The notes under the pieces were generated by a model. That model had not been told where the DNA came from, ran no database searches, and saw only the letters and a list, made by a program, of their open reading frames with translations. The position numbers were made by a program, and so were the translations under genes. DNA of 64,000 nt from positions 310,001 to 374,000 of the forward strand of contig JALUTQ010000040.1 in NCBI GenBank assembly GCA_032718865.1. The letters are read 5' to 3'. This document shows positions 33,828 to 45,459 of the stretch, piece by piece (positions within the stretch are counted from its first letter, which is position 1; each line of letters starts with the position of its first letter). This DNA comes from Tilletia caries (taxonomy: Eukaryota; Basidiomycota; Exobasidiomycetes; Tilletiales; Tilletiaceae).

Positions 33828-36266
33828 GCAGATCATGAATGAGCATCGTGCGCGCTGGCCGCTGTGCTATACGCCTGTACCGCGTGGTACAGTCTCCTCT
33901 CACCCATTGCCGACATGTTGAGACATCGCAGCAGACCCACTGTGTAGAAAGCAAATGAATATCAGTGCGTGGACACAAACAAAGATGCGCAAGCCACCGA
34001 TTCTTACTGACCTCATCCGCCATCACAGGCTCGTCTTCGACCTCAGAGAAGTACTCAACTTCGATGAGCCTGTCGCACAGCGGGCACATGCTCTTCGGGC
34101 TGATCTCTTCCTCTTCCCCATCCTCCATGTCCTCCGCTTCTCCCACCTTCTCTTGCTCGTGCCCGTCCCCTCCTGCCTTCTTCTTTTTGCTTGCACCCTT
34201 GTTGGCTCGACCACGCTTTCCCTTGTGGGCCATCCTCGCAACGACGATGTTAGACTTCTTCTAGAAATCAAAAAGAATGTGCTTGTATGTCAGGAAGGAG
34301 TAGGTACACGCAATGGAACGCAGGAGCAACAGACCTTCAGATTGTTTCCCTTCCCAGCAGAGGCAGAAGAGGACTTGGTTTTCTCGCCCCCGCGGACACT
34401 GGACTCGTCGTCGTGGCCTCGACCATCGTCCTCATCGCTTGAGATGACGATCTGAGAGCAATACGTAGCAGCAGAAGGTGGGAGAAAGTAGACACAATTA
34501 TCAGCAATATTCTCAGCTAGGTGACAGGTGCTCGTATCAGGGCATAGAAGTCAGAACCACGAACCACAGTCCACATACCGCATCTGCAGGATACACTTCC
34601 TTCCCTTTCCCTTTGCTTCCCAAAGACCCCTCTCCCTTGCCCTCCTTCTTGACCTCCAATTTCACCGCAGAGATCATTGAGCACCTGTGCGCCTCAAAGC
34701 GATGTTTTGGCATGGTCGCCTTGCAGGCGGCACAGGTGCTTGTAGTGCCCGACGGAGCCTGGTAGACTTCGCGCTGGAAGGCCACGCGTAAAGGGGGAAG
34801 CTGTGAAGATGGGTCAGAGGTGGGCTCGCTGGGTCGTGTACATTCAATGTATGCCTGCTTCGTCTTGTAGGCACGCTCGAGATCCGCAGCAGTCGGGTAG
34901 AATGGTGTACCTGGAGTGCTGTGGTACTCGGTCAAGAAGTGATTCTGCTTAGATGTGGCACACCAACTGTAAGAACAAAAAAGGTCGTAAGAATGCATAG
35001 TCCATACTTTGCAGCTGCGACCTGCGTACAGCGCAATGCATCATTAGCCAGAAGAGAATGATGACCGATGACGGACAGAAGGGAACGGAGAGCAGTAGGA
35101 GGGGGAATGACAGAACACGCATCGTCGCCACTCACGCAAAAGAGTAAGTCTTTAGGTCCTCCCCAAACCGTCCGAATGACTCAACAACGAAGTCCCACAC
35201 CTGATCCGCCGACGCGTTCCGAGAGAGACTGGGGCTGTTCAGAATGCAGCCCCATTGTGCCAAGACGGGCGTGAAGTTGTCGGTAGCGATGCGCTGCCCC
35301 AAAGTTCCCCACCACGGCAATAAGTAGATCTGAAATGAAAGTGTCGGCGTCAACAGCAGTGCATACGACAACGTGAAACGTCGCTCCCTCTCACCTCGAT
35401 ATGAAACATCAAAGAACTCACGCAATCATTGGAAAAGTGGACCGTGGCTTTGTCACGCGATGAGCCAGAGCCACTGGCCCCACCAAAATTGCTGACTGAT
35501 GATCCAGTGCGGCTCAATGGACCGTTGTTTTGCGTCTTGTTGACCACGCCCAAGCCCCTGAGCAACTCAGCCGCGCTGTAGGCAGAGCTTGAACGCGGTA
35601 ATTCTGAGCTCGATGTCTGGATAGATGCTCCTGTCATTGAGGGGCGAGGTCGTTGGACCCCAGAAGCCGCTAGTTTGATTTGATTCATCAAGAAGGAGCC
35701 ATCATCAGCACAAGTCTCAACAGGATGAAGAACCAGTGCCTGGGCCAGATACCTGCTTCATCCAACTCACCAGCAAGAAAGGGATGAAGGGCTTCTGCTG
35801 TAGCTGGCTCCGGATCGACACGAGCCGGTGCTCCACGATCCGAAACGATGCTATTGAGCTGATGATTGTGTTGACGAAGGTCGGCGTTGTCCGAACGTAG
35901 AAATTTGATGTCGGATCGTAGATCTGCGTACGCGCGCGCTGAGATGGACTGTAGGGTGTGTGCACAGGAAAGGGTCAATACCGGTTTCATTGGCTCATTC
36001 CTGGAAGGCTGGAACAGCTGCACTGAGGTCTGAGAGCTAGAAAAAGGGCACTGCCATCGCTCTGGCGTCTGCATTAATACGCACAATCCTCGGACTGGGC
36101 TGTGGAGCTTCATCGGGCTCCAATTGGTCACCTAGAGAGTAGATAATAAAAAACCGGAAAACTATCAGTAACAACGGGAGAGACTGGAGTCCGGACTCTG
36201 GATTCTGGAATGAATGAATGATGAAGATGGATGAGGAGACTCACGAGGCGGCGTTTTGTCTGACAT
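33828..36266 (-). CDS. Unknown multi-exon protein with a C-terminal PHD-like zinc finger
   Basis: Proposed start ATG at 36266 (MSDKTPP), spliced after eight codons (GTGAGT at about 36244) to DQLEPDEAPQPSPRI. Later exons read SARAYADLRSDIKFLRSDN (coiled coil), a Ser-rich segment (SMTGASIQTSSSELPRSS), YLLPWWGTLGQRIATDNFTP with FGRFGEDLKTY, WCATSKQNHFLTEYHSTPG, CAACKATMPKHRFEAHRC (possible zinc site), an acidic/Lys-rich stretch, then MCPLCDRLIEVEYFSE and WVCCDVSTCRQWVRGDC. The last two together resemble a PHD finger. Most exon borders have good GT-AG sites. Convergent with the MULE gene. Function unknown; chromatin reading is only a guess from the finger. Confidence 0.5.
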
Positions 36267-36717
36267 TGTCAGCCAGTGCAACAATGTACTTGCGCAGCAG
36301 AAGAGTCAGCGGAGAACTAAGAAGGCGGCGGGTGGGTGTGGTGTTGCCGTGTTGGTGCCTTGGTGATGGGAACGAAGACGAACGGGAGAGGTGGTGAGTG
36401 GTGTCATTGGTGACAAGGTCGATGTCAAGATGGAAATGGAAACCGAATCCCGCCGGCCTGGCTTTTGAGCCAGAGTGTTCCCCAGACTTTTTGAGGCCAT
36501 GAGTTTATAGAAATTAGAACATGAACGGGAGATGAAAGGTAGCAAGAGTGAAGAGACTGCATGCCTTGAGGACTGATGTTGCTTAATGCTTGGTCTGAAT
36601 ATCTTAGACTCGAATTCTCAAAAGACGTGCTCAATGCTGTGACCTGTCAGATGTGAATGGCATACCCAAACAATGGTCCAGAAGCACGTAGCACAGTCAA
36701 TCATCCAAATGACATAG
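36267..36717. other. Spacer, no gene
   Basis: Contains GAATGAATGATGAAGATGGATG-type short repeats just left of it and nothing recognised otherwise. Confidence 0.3.
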
Positions 36718-37389
36718 TAAGGATGGGCCCCTACTCCGGCTGCCTCCGGCTGATTTTGACATGCTTTTTCGCGCTCCGTACTCCGGCTAAATTGAGTAAA
36801 ATTTCAAAGTCCACTCCGTACTCCGGGGTGACGGAGCGCGACTACTCCCCCGAAACTCCGTACTCCGGGGAAAGTTCGCAGAGGTCCTACAAAACTTGAG
36901 AAATGTGGACCCTTTCATTGATTGCCGCTCTTCCAACCATGTTTTTGTTCGACAGAATCATCGTTGGCGGTCGTAGAGCTCAACAACACACAATATGAAC
37001 CCCAAATGAGAAATCTGAAAAGAAATTTTGCCAATTTTTTGAAAATCAGAGCAAAATATGCCCATTTCTGACTTAAATTTTCAAAATTGCGACCTGATTT
37101 TGAAAAAGGCAACGCCCCGGAGCACCCCGGAGTTTCGGGGAAACTCCGCACTCCGTCTGGCATTCGAGCTAGTCACTCCGTACTCCGGCGAAAAGTTAGC
37201 TCTAGGCCTTGCCGTACTCCGTACTCCGGGGACATGACAGGCTTGCGCTCCGTACTCCTGCAGAATCCAATCAGCGGGAGTAAATCCTCGAAAATGCACT
37301 CCGTACTCCGTACTCCCCCGGAGTGAGGCCCCGACTAGTCGGGGAACTCCGGGAAACCCACTCCGGGGCTTACTCCGCGCCCATCCTTA
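36718..37389. mobile_element. hAT-type MITE, CTCCGTACTCCGG-word family, copy A (672 bp)
   Basis: Inverted ends TAAGGATGGGC; perfect 8-bp duplication TGACATAG (36710-36717, 37390-37397). The interior repeats GCTCCGTACTCCGG. The right end, read inwards, shares GGAGTAAGCCCCGGAGTGGG with the right end of the large hAT element at 56975, so that transposase is the likely mover. Confidence 0.93.
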
Positions 37390-37702
37390 TGACATAGACG
37401 CCCTCCGCGCCTCGCTCTCAGGGTAGCGAAAGCTACCCTTCGAGCTCTCCGCCGTGAGTTGTCACACATGACGTATATGATGAGCGGATGAGCCCATGCG
37501 CAGATAAGCTGATGAGCAGATCAGTATCTCATTCATCTGATAGAATGGCGCTCAGTGTGTGAGTGCATTCGTTCTTGCAAGAGGGTTCTGAGAAGTCAGA
37601 ACATCAGCAATGCTGCCCGCGATGATGCATGCAGCATGCAGCATGCAGCATGAATGCATATGACAATGGGTCAATATTGTAACTTGTAAGGCCAAGTCCG
37701 GT
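37390..37702. other. Spacer between MITEs
   Basis: No gene. Contains a GCATGCAGCATGCAGCATG tandem (about 37622-37650). Confidence 0.4.
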
Positions 37703-38479
37703 TAAGGATGAGCTCGGAGCGCCCCGGAGTGCTCCGTATTCCGGGGCCCATACTCCGGTGCGCTCCGCTGACTTTCTGTGGTGCTCCGTGCTCCGTCTCT
37801 TTTCAGAGTTACACCAGCATCTTACTCCGTACTCCGTCACGATAAGGAGCACCAGAGAAAACTTACTCCGTGCTCCGTCAGATTATGATGTGTTTCAGAA
37901 AGTCTACTCCGTACTCCGTAGCTACGGAGCCCGGATACTCCGGGGGAGCTCCGTAATCCGGGAGATAATCTCACAAATCTCGAAATATGGTACGATTTCA
38001 AAAATGTGTATGCTCATGATCAAGCTTGTAGCAGCTGTGGTTAAGAGAACAGGCTGAGAGCGCTTGTAGAGTTGTTTTGGTCAGATTTAGACTGCGAGAT
38101 GAGATTTCTAAAAATGAATTTTGAGAATTGACCCCAAAATACCCTCAAAATACTCATGTTTATGAGAAAATATTTTTCTTATGAGAAAAATGTGGAGGTC
38201 CCGAAGCGCCCCGGACTCCGGGGGTAACTCCGTACTCCGTCACATTTCGCAGGTATTTACTCCGTACTCCGGGGAATTTTTGCAACGCCCAGAGCCCAGA
38301 GGTCATCTCCGTACTCCGGGGAATTTCCTACAACGCTCAAAAGTCAGCTCCGTACTCCGGCAACGGTGAGGTAAACTCCCGATTCTCACTCCGTACTCCC
38401 GGCTCCCCCGGAGTGCGGCCCCGGATAACCGGAGCGCTCCTGCAAAGCCGCTCCGGGACTTACTCCGTGCTCATCCTTA
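37703..38479. mobile_element. hAT-type MITE, CTCCGTACTCCGG-word family, copy B (777 bp)
   Basis: Inverted ends TAAGGATGAGC; perfect 8-bp duplication AGTCCGGT (37695-37702, 38480-38487). The left end continues CGGAGCGCCCCGGAGTGCTC, the same as the left end of the large hAT element at 41301. Words CTCCGTACTCCGG are iterated throughout, with an AT-rich core. Confidence 0.93.
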
Positions 38480-38548
38480 AGTCCGGTAGAACGTAGGAGA
38501 TTAAAATAGAAGCGATGAAGCTGATCAGGACCCCGGACTACCATCTAC

Positions 38549-39214
38549 CAGCAGCAAGAATAAAATTGGAATAGAAAAGAACGTAGGAATATCAGCACTC
38601 AGACAGTCAGACCTCAATAATCCTAGTCAATAGTCAGTAGTCAGTAGTCAGTAGTCAGTACCAGTAGTCAGTACTCAGTAGTCAGTAGCATTTTGATTTT
38701 TGGGGCACCATCACCATTCACCTGGTAGATGTTTGCGTGTATCTCAAGCAACTTACCACTGGCACGACTAGTAAGTTGTAGGCAGGTCAGGGTTGAAGGT
38801 TAGTGAACGCTGGAGTAAGTTGTGCAGTTGGTACTTGGTAGCTGCGTAATGCGTTCGTCAAAAAGTTGAAGACCTTTCAACATTCTCGGAGGGTTTTGAG
38901 TTTTGACTATGGCTATGAACTTCCTCGGAGGGGTTTTGACTTTTGACTACGGCTATCGAAGGCGTGGGAAAAGTGGAGGTGGAAGAGAGACAGAAACGGG
39001 CAACGAACGGCGGAAGGACGGCATGTGAACAGCAAATTGCAATCTTCATAAATAAAACTGGGAGAAATCGAGAGCGTCGATGGATGCTTAGAACACGGAC
39101 ACCCAGGCGAAGTTTGAGAAGATTTCAAGAAGTTTTGAAAGATTTTATTCGAGCGATGTTGCAACATTCGTCTCCGCCGTAAGATCTAAGGGGCAGATAT
39201 AACCCCATACTAAA
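38549..39214 (+). repeat. Dispersed ~650-bp repeat, copy 2
   Basis: Direct copy of 9765-10414, including the internal TAGTCAG array (shorter here, about 38627-38690) and the same end, GGGGCAGATATAACCCCATAC. It starts about 60 bases after MITE copy B. Confidence 0.65.
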
Positions 39215-39261
39215 GTCTGGGGAAATGAAAATGAAAAAGGTGAAGGGAACGGCGTTCCATA

Positions 39262-39432
39262 CTTCCTTCCTTCCTTCCTTCCTTCCTTCCTTCCTTCCTT
39301 CCTTCCTTCCTTCCTTCCTTCCTTCCTTCCTTCCTTCCTTCCTTCCTTCCTTCCTTCCTTCCTTCCTTCCTTCCTTCCTTCCTTCCTTCCTTCCTTCCTT
39401 CCTTCCTTCCTTCCTTCCTTCCTTCCTTCCTT
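39262..39432. repeat. (CTTC)n microsatellite, about 42 units
   Basis: Uninterrupted CTTC/TTCC tetranucleotide for about 170 bases. Frames through it are artefacts. Confidence 0.97.
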
Positions 39433-39594
39433 CTCTTTCCCTTCTCTTTCCTTCCACTTGCTCGCGATGTGCTGAATCCTCTTCTTCTTCCCTGGATCCC
39501 ATCATCATCTCGACCACCACAACCACAACTAGCACTCCTCTCTTCCCCTCTGCGTGGAGGATCGCCAACGACAAAAACAACAACAACAACAGCC

Positions 39595-40487
39595 ATGAGC
39601 AGCAAGGCAGGAGCAGCTTCTGCTTCCACCTCTGCTCATCCATCACCCGGCAAGCATCCTCTGCAAAACACTCGGCACCCAAGTCAGAAGCAGATCATGC
39701 TCGAGATATACAGCGCGAACGAGAACGAGCAGCCGCAAAGGAGGCTCAGCGTCAACACTGGGAACGAACCAGAGGTGCAGGTTCATCCGTCCTCGCCCTG
39801 TACGATGACTAGTTCAGAACGAAGGCGATCGACACTTGGCAGGCAGAAGATGTCTTACCAACTCTCGAACAGGTTCACACCAAGAAGTATGATGTGAGTT
39901 GTCGATCTCAGCACCATCGCCTGCCTTCATCAGGTCTGATGTTCCTTCCCCCGTGCAAGCAACGGCGCATGGAAACCCCACTCTCCTCCTGTCGCCTTCC
40001 GTCGCCTTCGTTGCCGGCTACGTTCCTGCCTCAGCCACTCGGCAAGCGTCGGCCACCATCGTCCAAACAACCGTGACTGGCGTCCTCGCCCGCCCAGTCG
40101 CAGCCAGCTGTGAGCAGCGCGCGAGTCGCGCTCTCGTGGTGCAAACTCGCACGGCGCGAGTCAAGTTTCAGCGGCTGTTTTTCTCGGCGAAAGCCAGCAG
40201 CGACAGCATGCGGTCGATTTATTGCCGCCCGGCGCACCAGGACATTGCCTTCGGAAGTCTGTCGCCCGACGGTGAATCGCTTTCATCAGCATCGGTGTAC
40301 GGGGCGCTCAGCAACGCGCAACCGGCATTCAAGGGTCCACTCGAATCAAACGCAGGCGGAACAAACTCCTCAGTCGCGTGGTCGGCACCCATCAAGAAGG
40401 CTCCCGACAAGCGCCTCCTCGGTCCCGTCCAGCCAACCGGCATGACGCTGGGCTCGGCTTTCACCTCGCCGAGCACGTCCCTCACGC
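39595..40487 (+). pseudogene. Unknown gene, 5' part, cut by inversion breakpoint
   Basis: Possible start MSSKAGAASASTSAHPSPG at 39595. After a probable intron beginning at about 39896 the frame reads Ser/Ala/Pro-rich sequence to SAFTSPSTSLT at 40487, where the MULE-type MITE begins. Replacing what follows by the minus strand from 59808 gives an in-frame continuation (SLT-PLEPTGPGPPSHEGN), so the rest of this gene now lies 19 kb away in reverse. No family recognised. Confidence 0.5.
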
Positions 40488-40947
40488 GAGAAAATCCACA
40501 GGATGGTACAGCTGAACGGCTAAATGAATCCCCAGGATGGCACACCTCAAATCAAAATCCACAGGATGGTACGGCACGTGATGCCATTGGGAGTCTTGGC
40601 GAAGTTTTTGCCTTGCGACCTTGGAAACGTCCGGCACGTCCAGCACCCAGAATAACGACAGGAATGCGTTCAACATCGTCGGAGGCAGCGGCAGCGGCAG
40701 CTGACTGAGCTTGCCAGAGAATCAGATTGGACCTCAGACGCTCTACGTGTATGTTCTTGCAGGGCAGAGATGCTTTGCTCAAGTTGAAGGCAGGGCTTTG
40801 AGACCATGAGAAGACTCCTGAAAACATAGAGAAATGACCTGGTGACCACCTAAACCAATCACGTGCCGTACTATCCTGTGGATTTTTGAGATGACATACC
40901 ATCCTGGGGATTTGACCCTCCAGCTGTACCATCCTGTGGATTTTCTC
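40488..40947. mobile_element. MULE-type MITE, GAGAAAATCC family, copy 1 (460 bp)
   Basis: Each inverted end has three iterated blocks: CCACAGGATGGTAC, CCCCAGGATGG, then CCACAGGATGGTACGGCACG. The left flank is CCCTCACGC (40479-40487) and the right flank TTTCGACCCG (40948-40957); they do not match each other but do match, inverted, the flanks of copy 2. The interior is non-coding in practice. It has the same length as, and near identity to, 59818-60277. Confidence 0.9.
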
Positions 40948-41040
40948 TTTCGACCCGGCGTCGGCTCCCGCTGACCCGGTCTGGCTCTAAGCTTGCCAAA
41001 GGAACTTGCGCTTGACCGCACTCGGTGCTCTCGTTCGAGA

Positions 41041-41292
41041 TCAGACCTGCTTGATGGCTAGGGATGATACGTAGAACGACTTGACTGAATGAATTACTCG
41101 AATGGCAGTCGGGAAGAAGGAAGTACATCGCGGATGCCTGTTTAAGGGGTGACTGTGATCCATCACCGCCTGATCGGGTTCGCGCCTTTGTTCTACACTC
41201 CCACTCCAATCTCGACTGTCACTACTGCCATCCTGGGGCCTTATCCCTGATCGAGAGTGCTTGGCCCTTCCTTGTCCGTGTGAACCTTGTTG
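41041..41292 (-). pseudogene. Displaced 3' piece of the inverted unknown gene
   Basis: On the minus strand, from the hAT insertion site (41292) the frame reads QQGSHGQGRAKHSRSG ... DWSGSVEQRREPDQAVMDHS to a stop near 41041. Removing the large hAT element with one CTCCCTTG joins it in frame to SDLTATEVTGPRE at 56984-57045. It is therefore probably one exon split by the hAT insertion. Confidence 0.4.
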
Positions 41293-41300
41293 CTCCCTTG

Positions 41301-41645
41301 TAAGGATGATCACGGAGCGCCCCGGAGTGCTCCGTACTCCGGGGCGCCAACTTCGGTGCACTCCGGGAGAGTTTCCCAAAGTTTAGCAGCACTCCGTACT
41401 CCGGGAAAATATTTCCCACTCCACAGATTGCGCTCCGTACTCCGCACCAAAATTAGTCATTGATTTTACTTCACTCCGTACTCCTGCAAAACTGACCAAA
41501 ATCTCGCGCGCTCACTCCGCGCTCCGGGGAGATAGTTGCAGCACACAAATGCTTACTCCGTACTCCGGGGGCGCGGAGTACGGAGTTTTCGCAGGAGTCC
41601 GTACTCCGGTGCTATTATCAAAAGACTCCGCACTGAGACGTGCGA
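41301..41645. repeat. Left subterminal word array of the large hAT
   Basis: Repeated GCTCCGTACTCCGG, ACTCCGTACTCC and GGAGTACGGAG in both orientations. Presumed transposase binding region. The counterpart at the other end is 56660-56975. Confidence 0.75.
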
Positions 41646-41649
41646 AGAG

Positions 41650-43320
41650 TCATTGAGACCCGGTGATGCCCAAAGAAATGCGCTGATAAGAGCAATCAAA
41701 CTCTGCCCTGAGACTCAGAGAACTCCTTCACCACTTCCGCCTGAGCTTGAGCCTGCTGTACATAAATATGGTGAATGCGATGTTTTTGCCACATCACATA
41801 CAGACTACCTTCCCGTCGTTTGTCTTGTTCCTTCCAGATCTTGCCAGTGGGACATATCTCCAAAAGTTTCTTCAATCTTCACAATCGGACAGAGACTCGT
41901 CCATGAGTTCCGTGGCTCATGCTGTTGTGCGCGACTTTACTGCCAAGGAGGGCGACAGCGAGGACAAGACACGGTCGGCATGAGCGAAGACTCTTCTCAT
42001 AACGTACGTTCTCAATGGTACCCTTGTGCACTTCCAGCATCTCGCTCATTCCCTTCTGCGTCCTCTCTTTGGCCTTCTCCTTTGAGATGACTATCATCCG
42101 AGCGAGCTCGGTAATTTCCTGGCTGTTGTCAGGATGAGCACCTTGCAGCGATACCAGTTCAGAGTCCACCAAGGGGGGCGTCATTGCGCAGACCGTGAGT
42201 CCCTCATCGAACGCGTTCCTCTGTTCCTTGTCATTGTGTCCTGTCTAACATTTCGTTCTCTCTGCTTCTCCTTTGTCCTCGTCAATCGTCACCGTCAGTC
42301 ATCAAGACTTTTCTGCCATGCTTCGCTTTGCTCGGTGAGTGTACATTCTCAACGTCATATGTTGCTGACAGCGCTCATGCCTACCTTTTATCGTCTAGAC
42401 CTACCGACCTAAGCTCATCAGCTTCCTGCACAGCTTCGGTATCTACCTCGGGACTCGGTTTGGGCCCGCCCTCTTCATCGCTACTATTCACGGTTTCACA
42501 CCTGAACAGAATTCAGGACGTGACCCGCCACCTCCCGCATTCTCGAGCATTGCATCTTTCATTCTCCGGTACCGGCGCAGGGAGTAACGTTGAAGAAATC
42601 GGCGGTGTTCTTAGTGCGTATATGACTCACGTTCACCAATCCATCCCTCATCCATGCATTACTCACCTTATTCTCATACACCCACAGCCATTGGTGACGG
42701 GATGTCTCGGAAACGTCTTATCCCTCATTAGCGGCGCAGACCATTCTCGAGCTATACGGTAAGCCAAAGAATGGTGCTCTCGTTCCCAACATTTGATTCA
42801 CTTGTCCCGAATTACAGGCACCATCCAACACGTCGTCTGCATCGACTACCCATCCGAGTACACCGCTTCTCTCCCCCCTCTCGGCCCGGTCCACCGCCTA
42901 TCGACTCTCGCTTCCGCAAAGCAGTCCTCTCGTACCCACCCCCACCGCCCCTTCCGAACTCTTCCGCCTTCTCCACCGCCCAATCCTTCGATAACCACGA
43001 CCGCGACCACTCCTTCTCCTGCTCTCTTCCTCGAACAAACTCCACTCCGCCCGAGCCGGTCGAGTCGGCCTATCCACTCGGCTGCGGTTTTCGAGGATCG
43101 CGAGCTGCTTTCCAGCTAGCTGGCGAGGCTGAATCCAACGTGGGAGGAGTATGGGCGGGATTTGATGTTGGGACGGGCTGAGGCTGCGGTTGCGTCTGCC
43201 ATGGAAAGGGCGGAAATGATGCACGGGGCGAGCAGAGGGGAAGGAGGAAGAGACCGAAGACGAACCCGGATGGTGATGTACGTTTTTATGAGGGGGAGCA
43301 GTGAGAAGAAGCTGTACTGA
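41650..43320. other. Cargo segment, mostly unassigned
   Basis: Short protein-like frames separated by intron-like GTGAGT...CAG stretches (for example 42196-42300), but no recognisable domain except the ATP1-like piece at 42560-42760. Probably fragments of several captured genes too decayed to name. Confidence 0.3.
42560..42765 (+). pseudogene. Second, more decayed ATP synthase alpha fragment
   Basis: GTGAGSNVEEIGGVLS, an intron-like GTGCGTATATG...CACAG, then the IGDGM-coding start of the next exon (ATTGGTGACGGGATG). This follows the same exon-intron-exon layout as the clearer copy at 44311-44726 ([26 protein letters not shown]...[15 protein letters not shown]). Similarity ends soon after. 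Confidence 0.5.
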
Positions 43321-43341
43321 CACTGCAATCCGACTGATCAG

Positions 43342-43795
43342 GTTGACCTTGGCACGAGCTTCAAGTACCCATCGTGCCCGAAATGCGGCGGAGTCCTCAA
43401 GCCGTGAGCACTATCTATCCTTGCCTACCGGTAGCTGTGTATGACTTAACGCAATTCCTCTGTCTCTCTCCAGAGCGGTGATCTACTTTAGCGAGACGGT
43501 CTCGACCCTGCTCAAAGACCGCGGCACCTCCCTCGTACAACATTCCTCCTCCATGCTCGTCGTAGGAAGCTGTCTCGCAACCTATTCCGCCTTCCGCCTC
43601 ATCAAACAGACACTCGACCTTTGTTCTTCTTTCTACTCTTTGGATGCGGCGCGACGGCAGCGCGAGCTGATGATCCTCTATATCGGACCAACTTGCGCTG
43701 ATCTGCTTCTTTCGCTGAAGGCGAAAATTGAGCTGGGTGGTACGGAGGTACTTACTACTGCGGCTATAAGCTGGAGGGGGTCCTCTCTGTTTTAA
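43342..43795 (+). pseudogene. Sirtuin (Sir2-family) C-terminal fragment
   Basis: Exon 43342-43403 reads VDLGTSFKYPSCPKCGGVLKP, with the second zinc Cys pair of Sir2 deacetylases. An intron 43404-43473 is retained, and the next exon gives AVIYFSETVSTLLKDR and SMLVVGSCLATYSAFRL, the NAD-fold region VxFxE...VVGSSLxVYSAxRL. A later piece, ILYIGPTCADLLLSLKAKIE, matches the GPTRADG/KIE tail. The NAD-binding GAGxS motif, the catalytic His and the first Cys pair are missing, so no activity is possible. The intron shows capture at DNA level. Confidence 0.75.
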
Positions 43796-44310
43796 GAAAG
43801 TATCACCTTCATGACAACGACAAGCAACACCAGTAAGGTGGTCAGAGAGCTATAAAAGGAGGGGTGGATTCGATGTGCGCATGCTGTCTTCCCTTCACTT
43901 GCTGAGATGAACACTGAATACCCCCCTTTCCATCACCAGCTTTTCCAACAGACTTGCCCGCCCAATCCGTCGCTCATGGAAAACAAAAAAGATCGCAATG
44001 CCTGTCTGAAGGAGAGGTCCAATCCCTATTGGGCAGGAAGGTGAGTGTTGACAAAAGGATGGGAAGGGAAAGTGTTCTTGGCTCACCTTTACCGTTTCCA
44101 TCGAGATCAGGTCAAGGGCATCGATGGGACAAGATCGGCTTCAACAACAACTACCTGGCCTTCGTCCAGCTCGAGCCTGTCTCCGAATCTTTGCGGAAGA
44201 GCACTGACCAGGTCACCCATCGCCTCCGTCGCTGTCAGTATCGAACCGTGCGTGTTTACTGGGGGCGCAGCTGACTCTCTCTCTCAATCCTACCCGCACT
44301 CGCGCTGCAG

Positions 44311-44726
44311 GCCCGCCGCGTGTCCGTGGCTGCATCCGCCGTCCGCACGTACGCAATCGCAAAGCCCGCCGCATCCGAGGTCAGCTCCATCCTCGAGCAG
44401 CGCATCTCCGGTGCCGGCGCGCGGGGTGATGTCGAAGAGACCGGCCGCGTCCTCAGTGCGTATCCACACACACACCATCCACACTCCCATGCCCCCATCC
44501 ATACAGTACTCACCCTTCTCTCTCACGTACCTCACAGCCATCGGTGAAGGTATCGCCCGCGTCTACGGTCTCCGCAACGTCCAGGCCGATGAGATGGTCG
44601 AGTTCTCGTCCGGCGCCGGCGGCATGTGCCTCATCCTCGAGGCCAACGAAGTCGGTCGGTGTCTCTGTCTTCGGTTCCGATCGTCTCATCCGTGAAGGCG
44701 ACAACGTCAAGCGCACTGGTTAGATC
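44311..44726 (+). pseudogene. ATP synthase subunit alpha (ATP1) N-terminal fragment
   Basis: Exon 44311-44455 codes [20 protein letters not shown] and [12 protein letters not shown] ... VEETGRVLS, the mitochondrial presequence and start of F1 alpha. Intron 44456-44537. The next exon gives [39 protein letters not shown] and, after a 4-base GTCG duplication that shifts the frame (about 44652), [20 protein letters not shown]. The piece ends there, before the P-loop. It is a truncated, frameshifted copy inside the hAT cargo; the working gene must be elsewhere. Confidence 0.85.
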
Positions 44727-44763
44727 ACCGTAAGGCGCTCTTCATGACGACAGACGGCCATCA

Positions 44764-45400
44764 TGGTCTACCACGTTCGCTCCGAGTCCACCACCGTCGG
44801 ACGGAAGGATATCGTCCTCATCTTCTACCTCTATGCGCTTCTCGAGATCCTCGCCGTCTTCTTCGACTCGGCCATTATCCCGACCTACTCCCAAGTTTAT
44901 CTTTGATTCACTGCGGTCTATATCGGCCTCTCCACTGCCATATTCTGGTATCTGCTCGTCAACTGCTTCGTTGGCTTCCAGTTCGCAGGGATGGCACAAC
45001 ACAGTCACTATGGGTGCGTCCTATCAACTTGAGCGCGATCCATGTTGGTTCAGCTGACCCTCATCTCCTCCCTCGCTCTCTGATCTCTCTCTGTGTTTTA
45101 ATTCCTCCAGCTGTCCTCGCTCGCCTTCTTCTGAGTCAGCTTCTACATCTCGACGGCCTGCTTCAAAGGCGTCACAGGAAGGTCATCAGCATCCCAGGCA
45201 GGCCTCTGCATTGTCCAGCCATCTTCCCATTGTCTGTGTACTCATCTACGGCCTCCTTTCAGTCGTACTCGTCGTCCAGACCCAGGACGACCGCTGGCTG
45301 CTGGGCGACATCACCTTCGGCGTCCTCTTCTTTGCCGCCCGGTGCGTTCTCATGTTCGCCTTCTCCGACCAGATCTACGCAACGCACCATCGGCTCCCTA
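44764..45400 (+). pseudogene. CHS7-type chitin synthase export chaperone fragment
   Basis: The frame [20 protein letters not shown] with [19 protein letters not shown], then after a TGA stop FTAVYIGLSTAIFWYLLVNC and FVGFQFAG, matches the transmembrane middle of fungal Chs7 chaperones, which bring chitin synthase out of the ER. Further on, PIVCVLIYGLLSVVLVVQTQ with DDRWLLGDITFGVLFF (about 45226-45350) matches the next helices. An in-frame stop, a frameshift near 44990 and retained intron-like sequence (GTGCGTCC at about 45012 to CAG at 45112) show it is dead. Confidence 0.75.
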
Positions 45401-45459
45401 TCATCCCACCCTCTTCAACTATGTCCGACGACGACCACAATCGCAATAATCATCGGACC

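Noticed and set aside
39225..39470. Long open frames through the CTTC array on both strands
   Set aside because: They only translate a tetranucleotide repeat (FLPS or KEGR runs).
40552..40932. A 126-codon frame repeated identically at 59833-60213
   Set aside because: It lies inside the two MITE copies and is open by chance; identity reflects the copied DNA, not protein selection.
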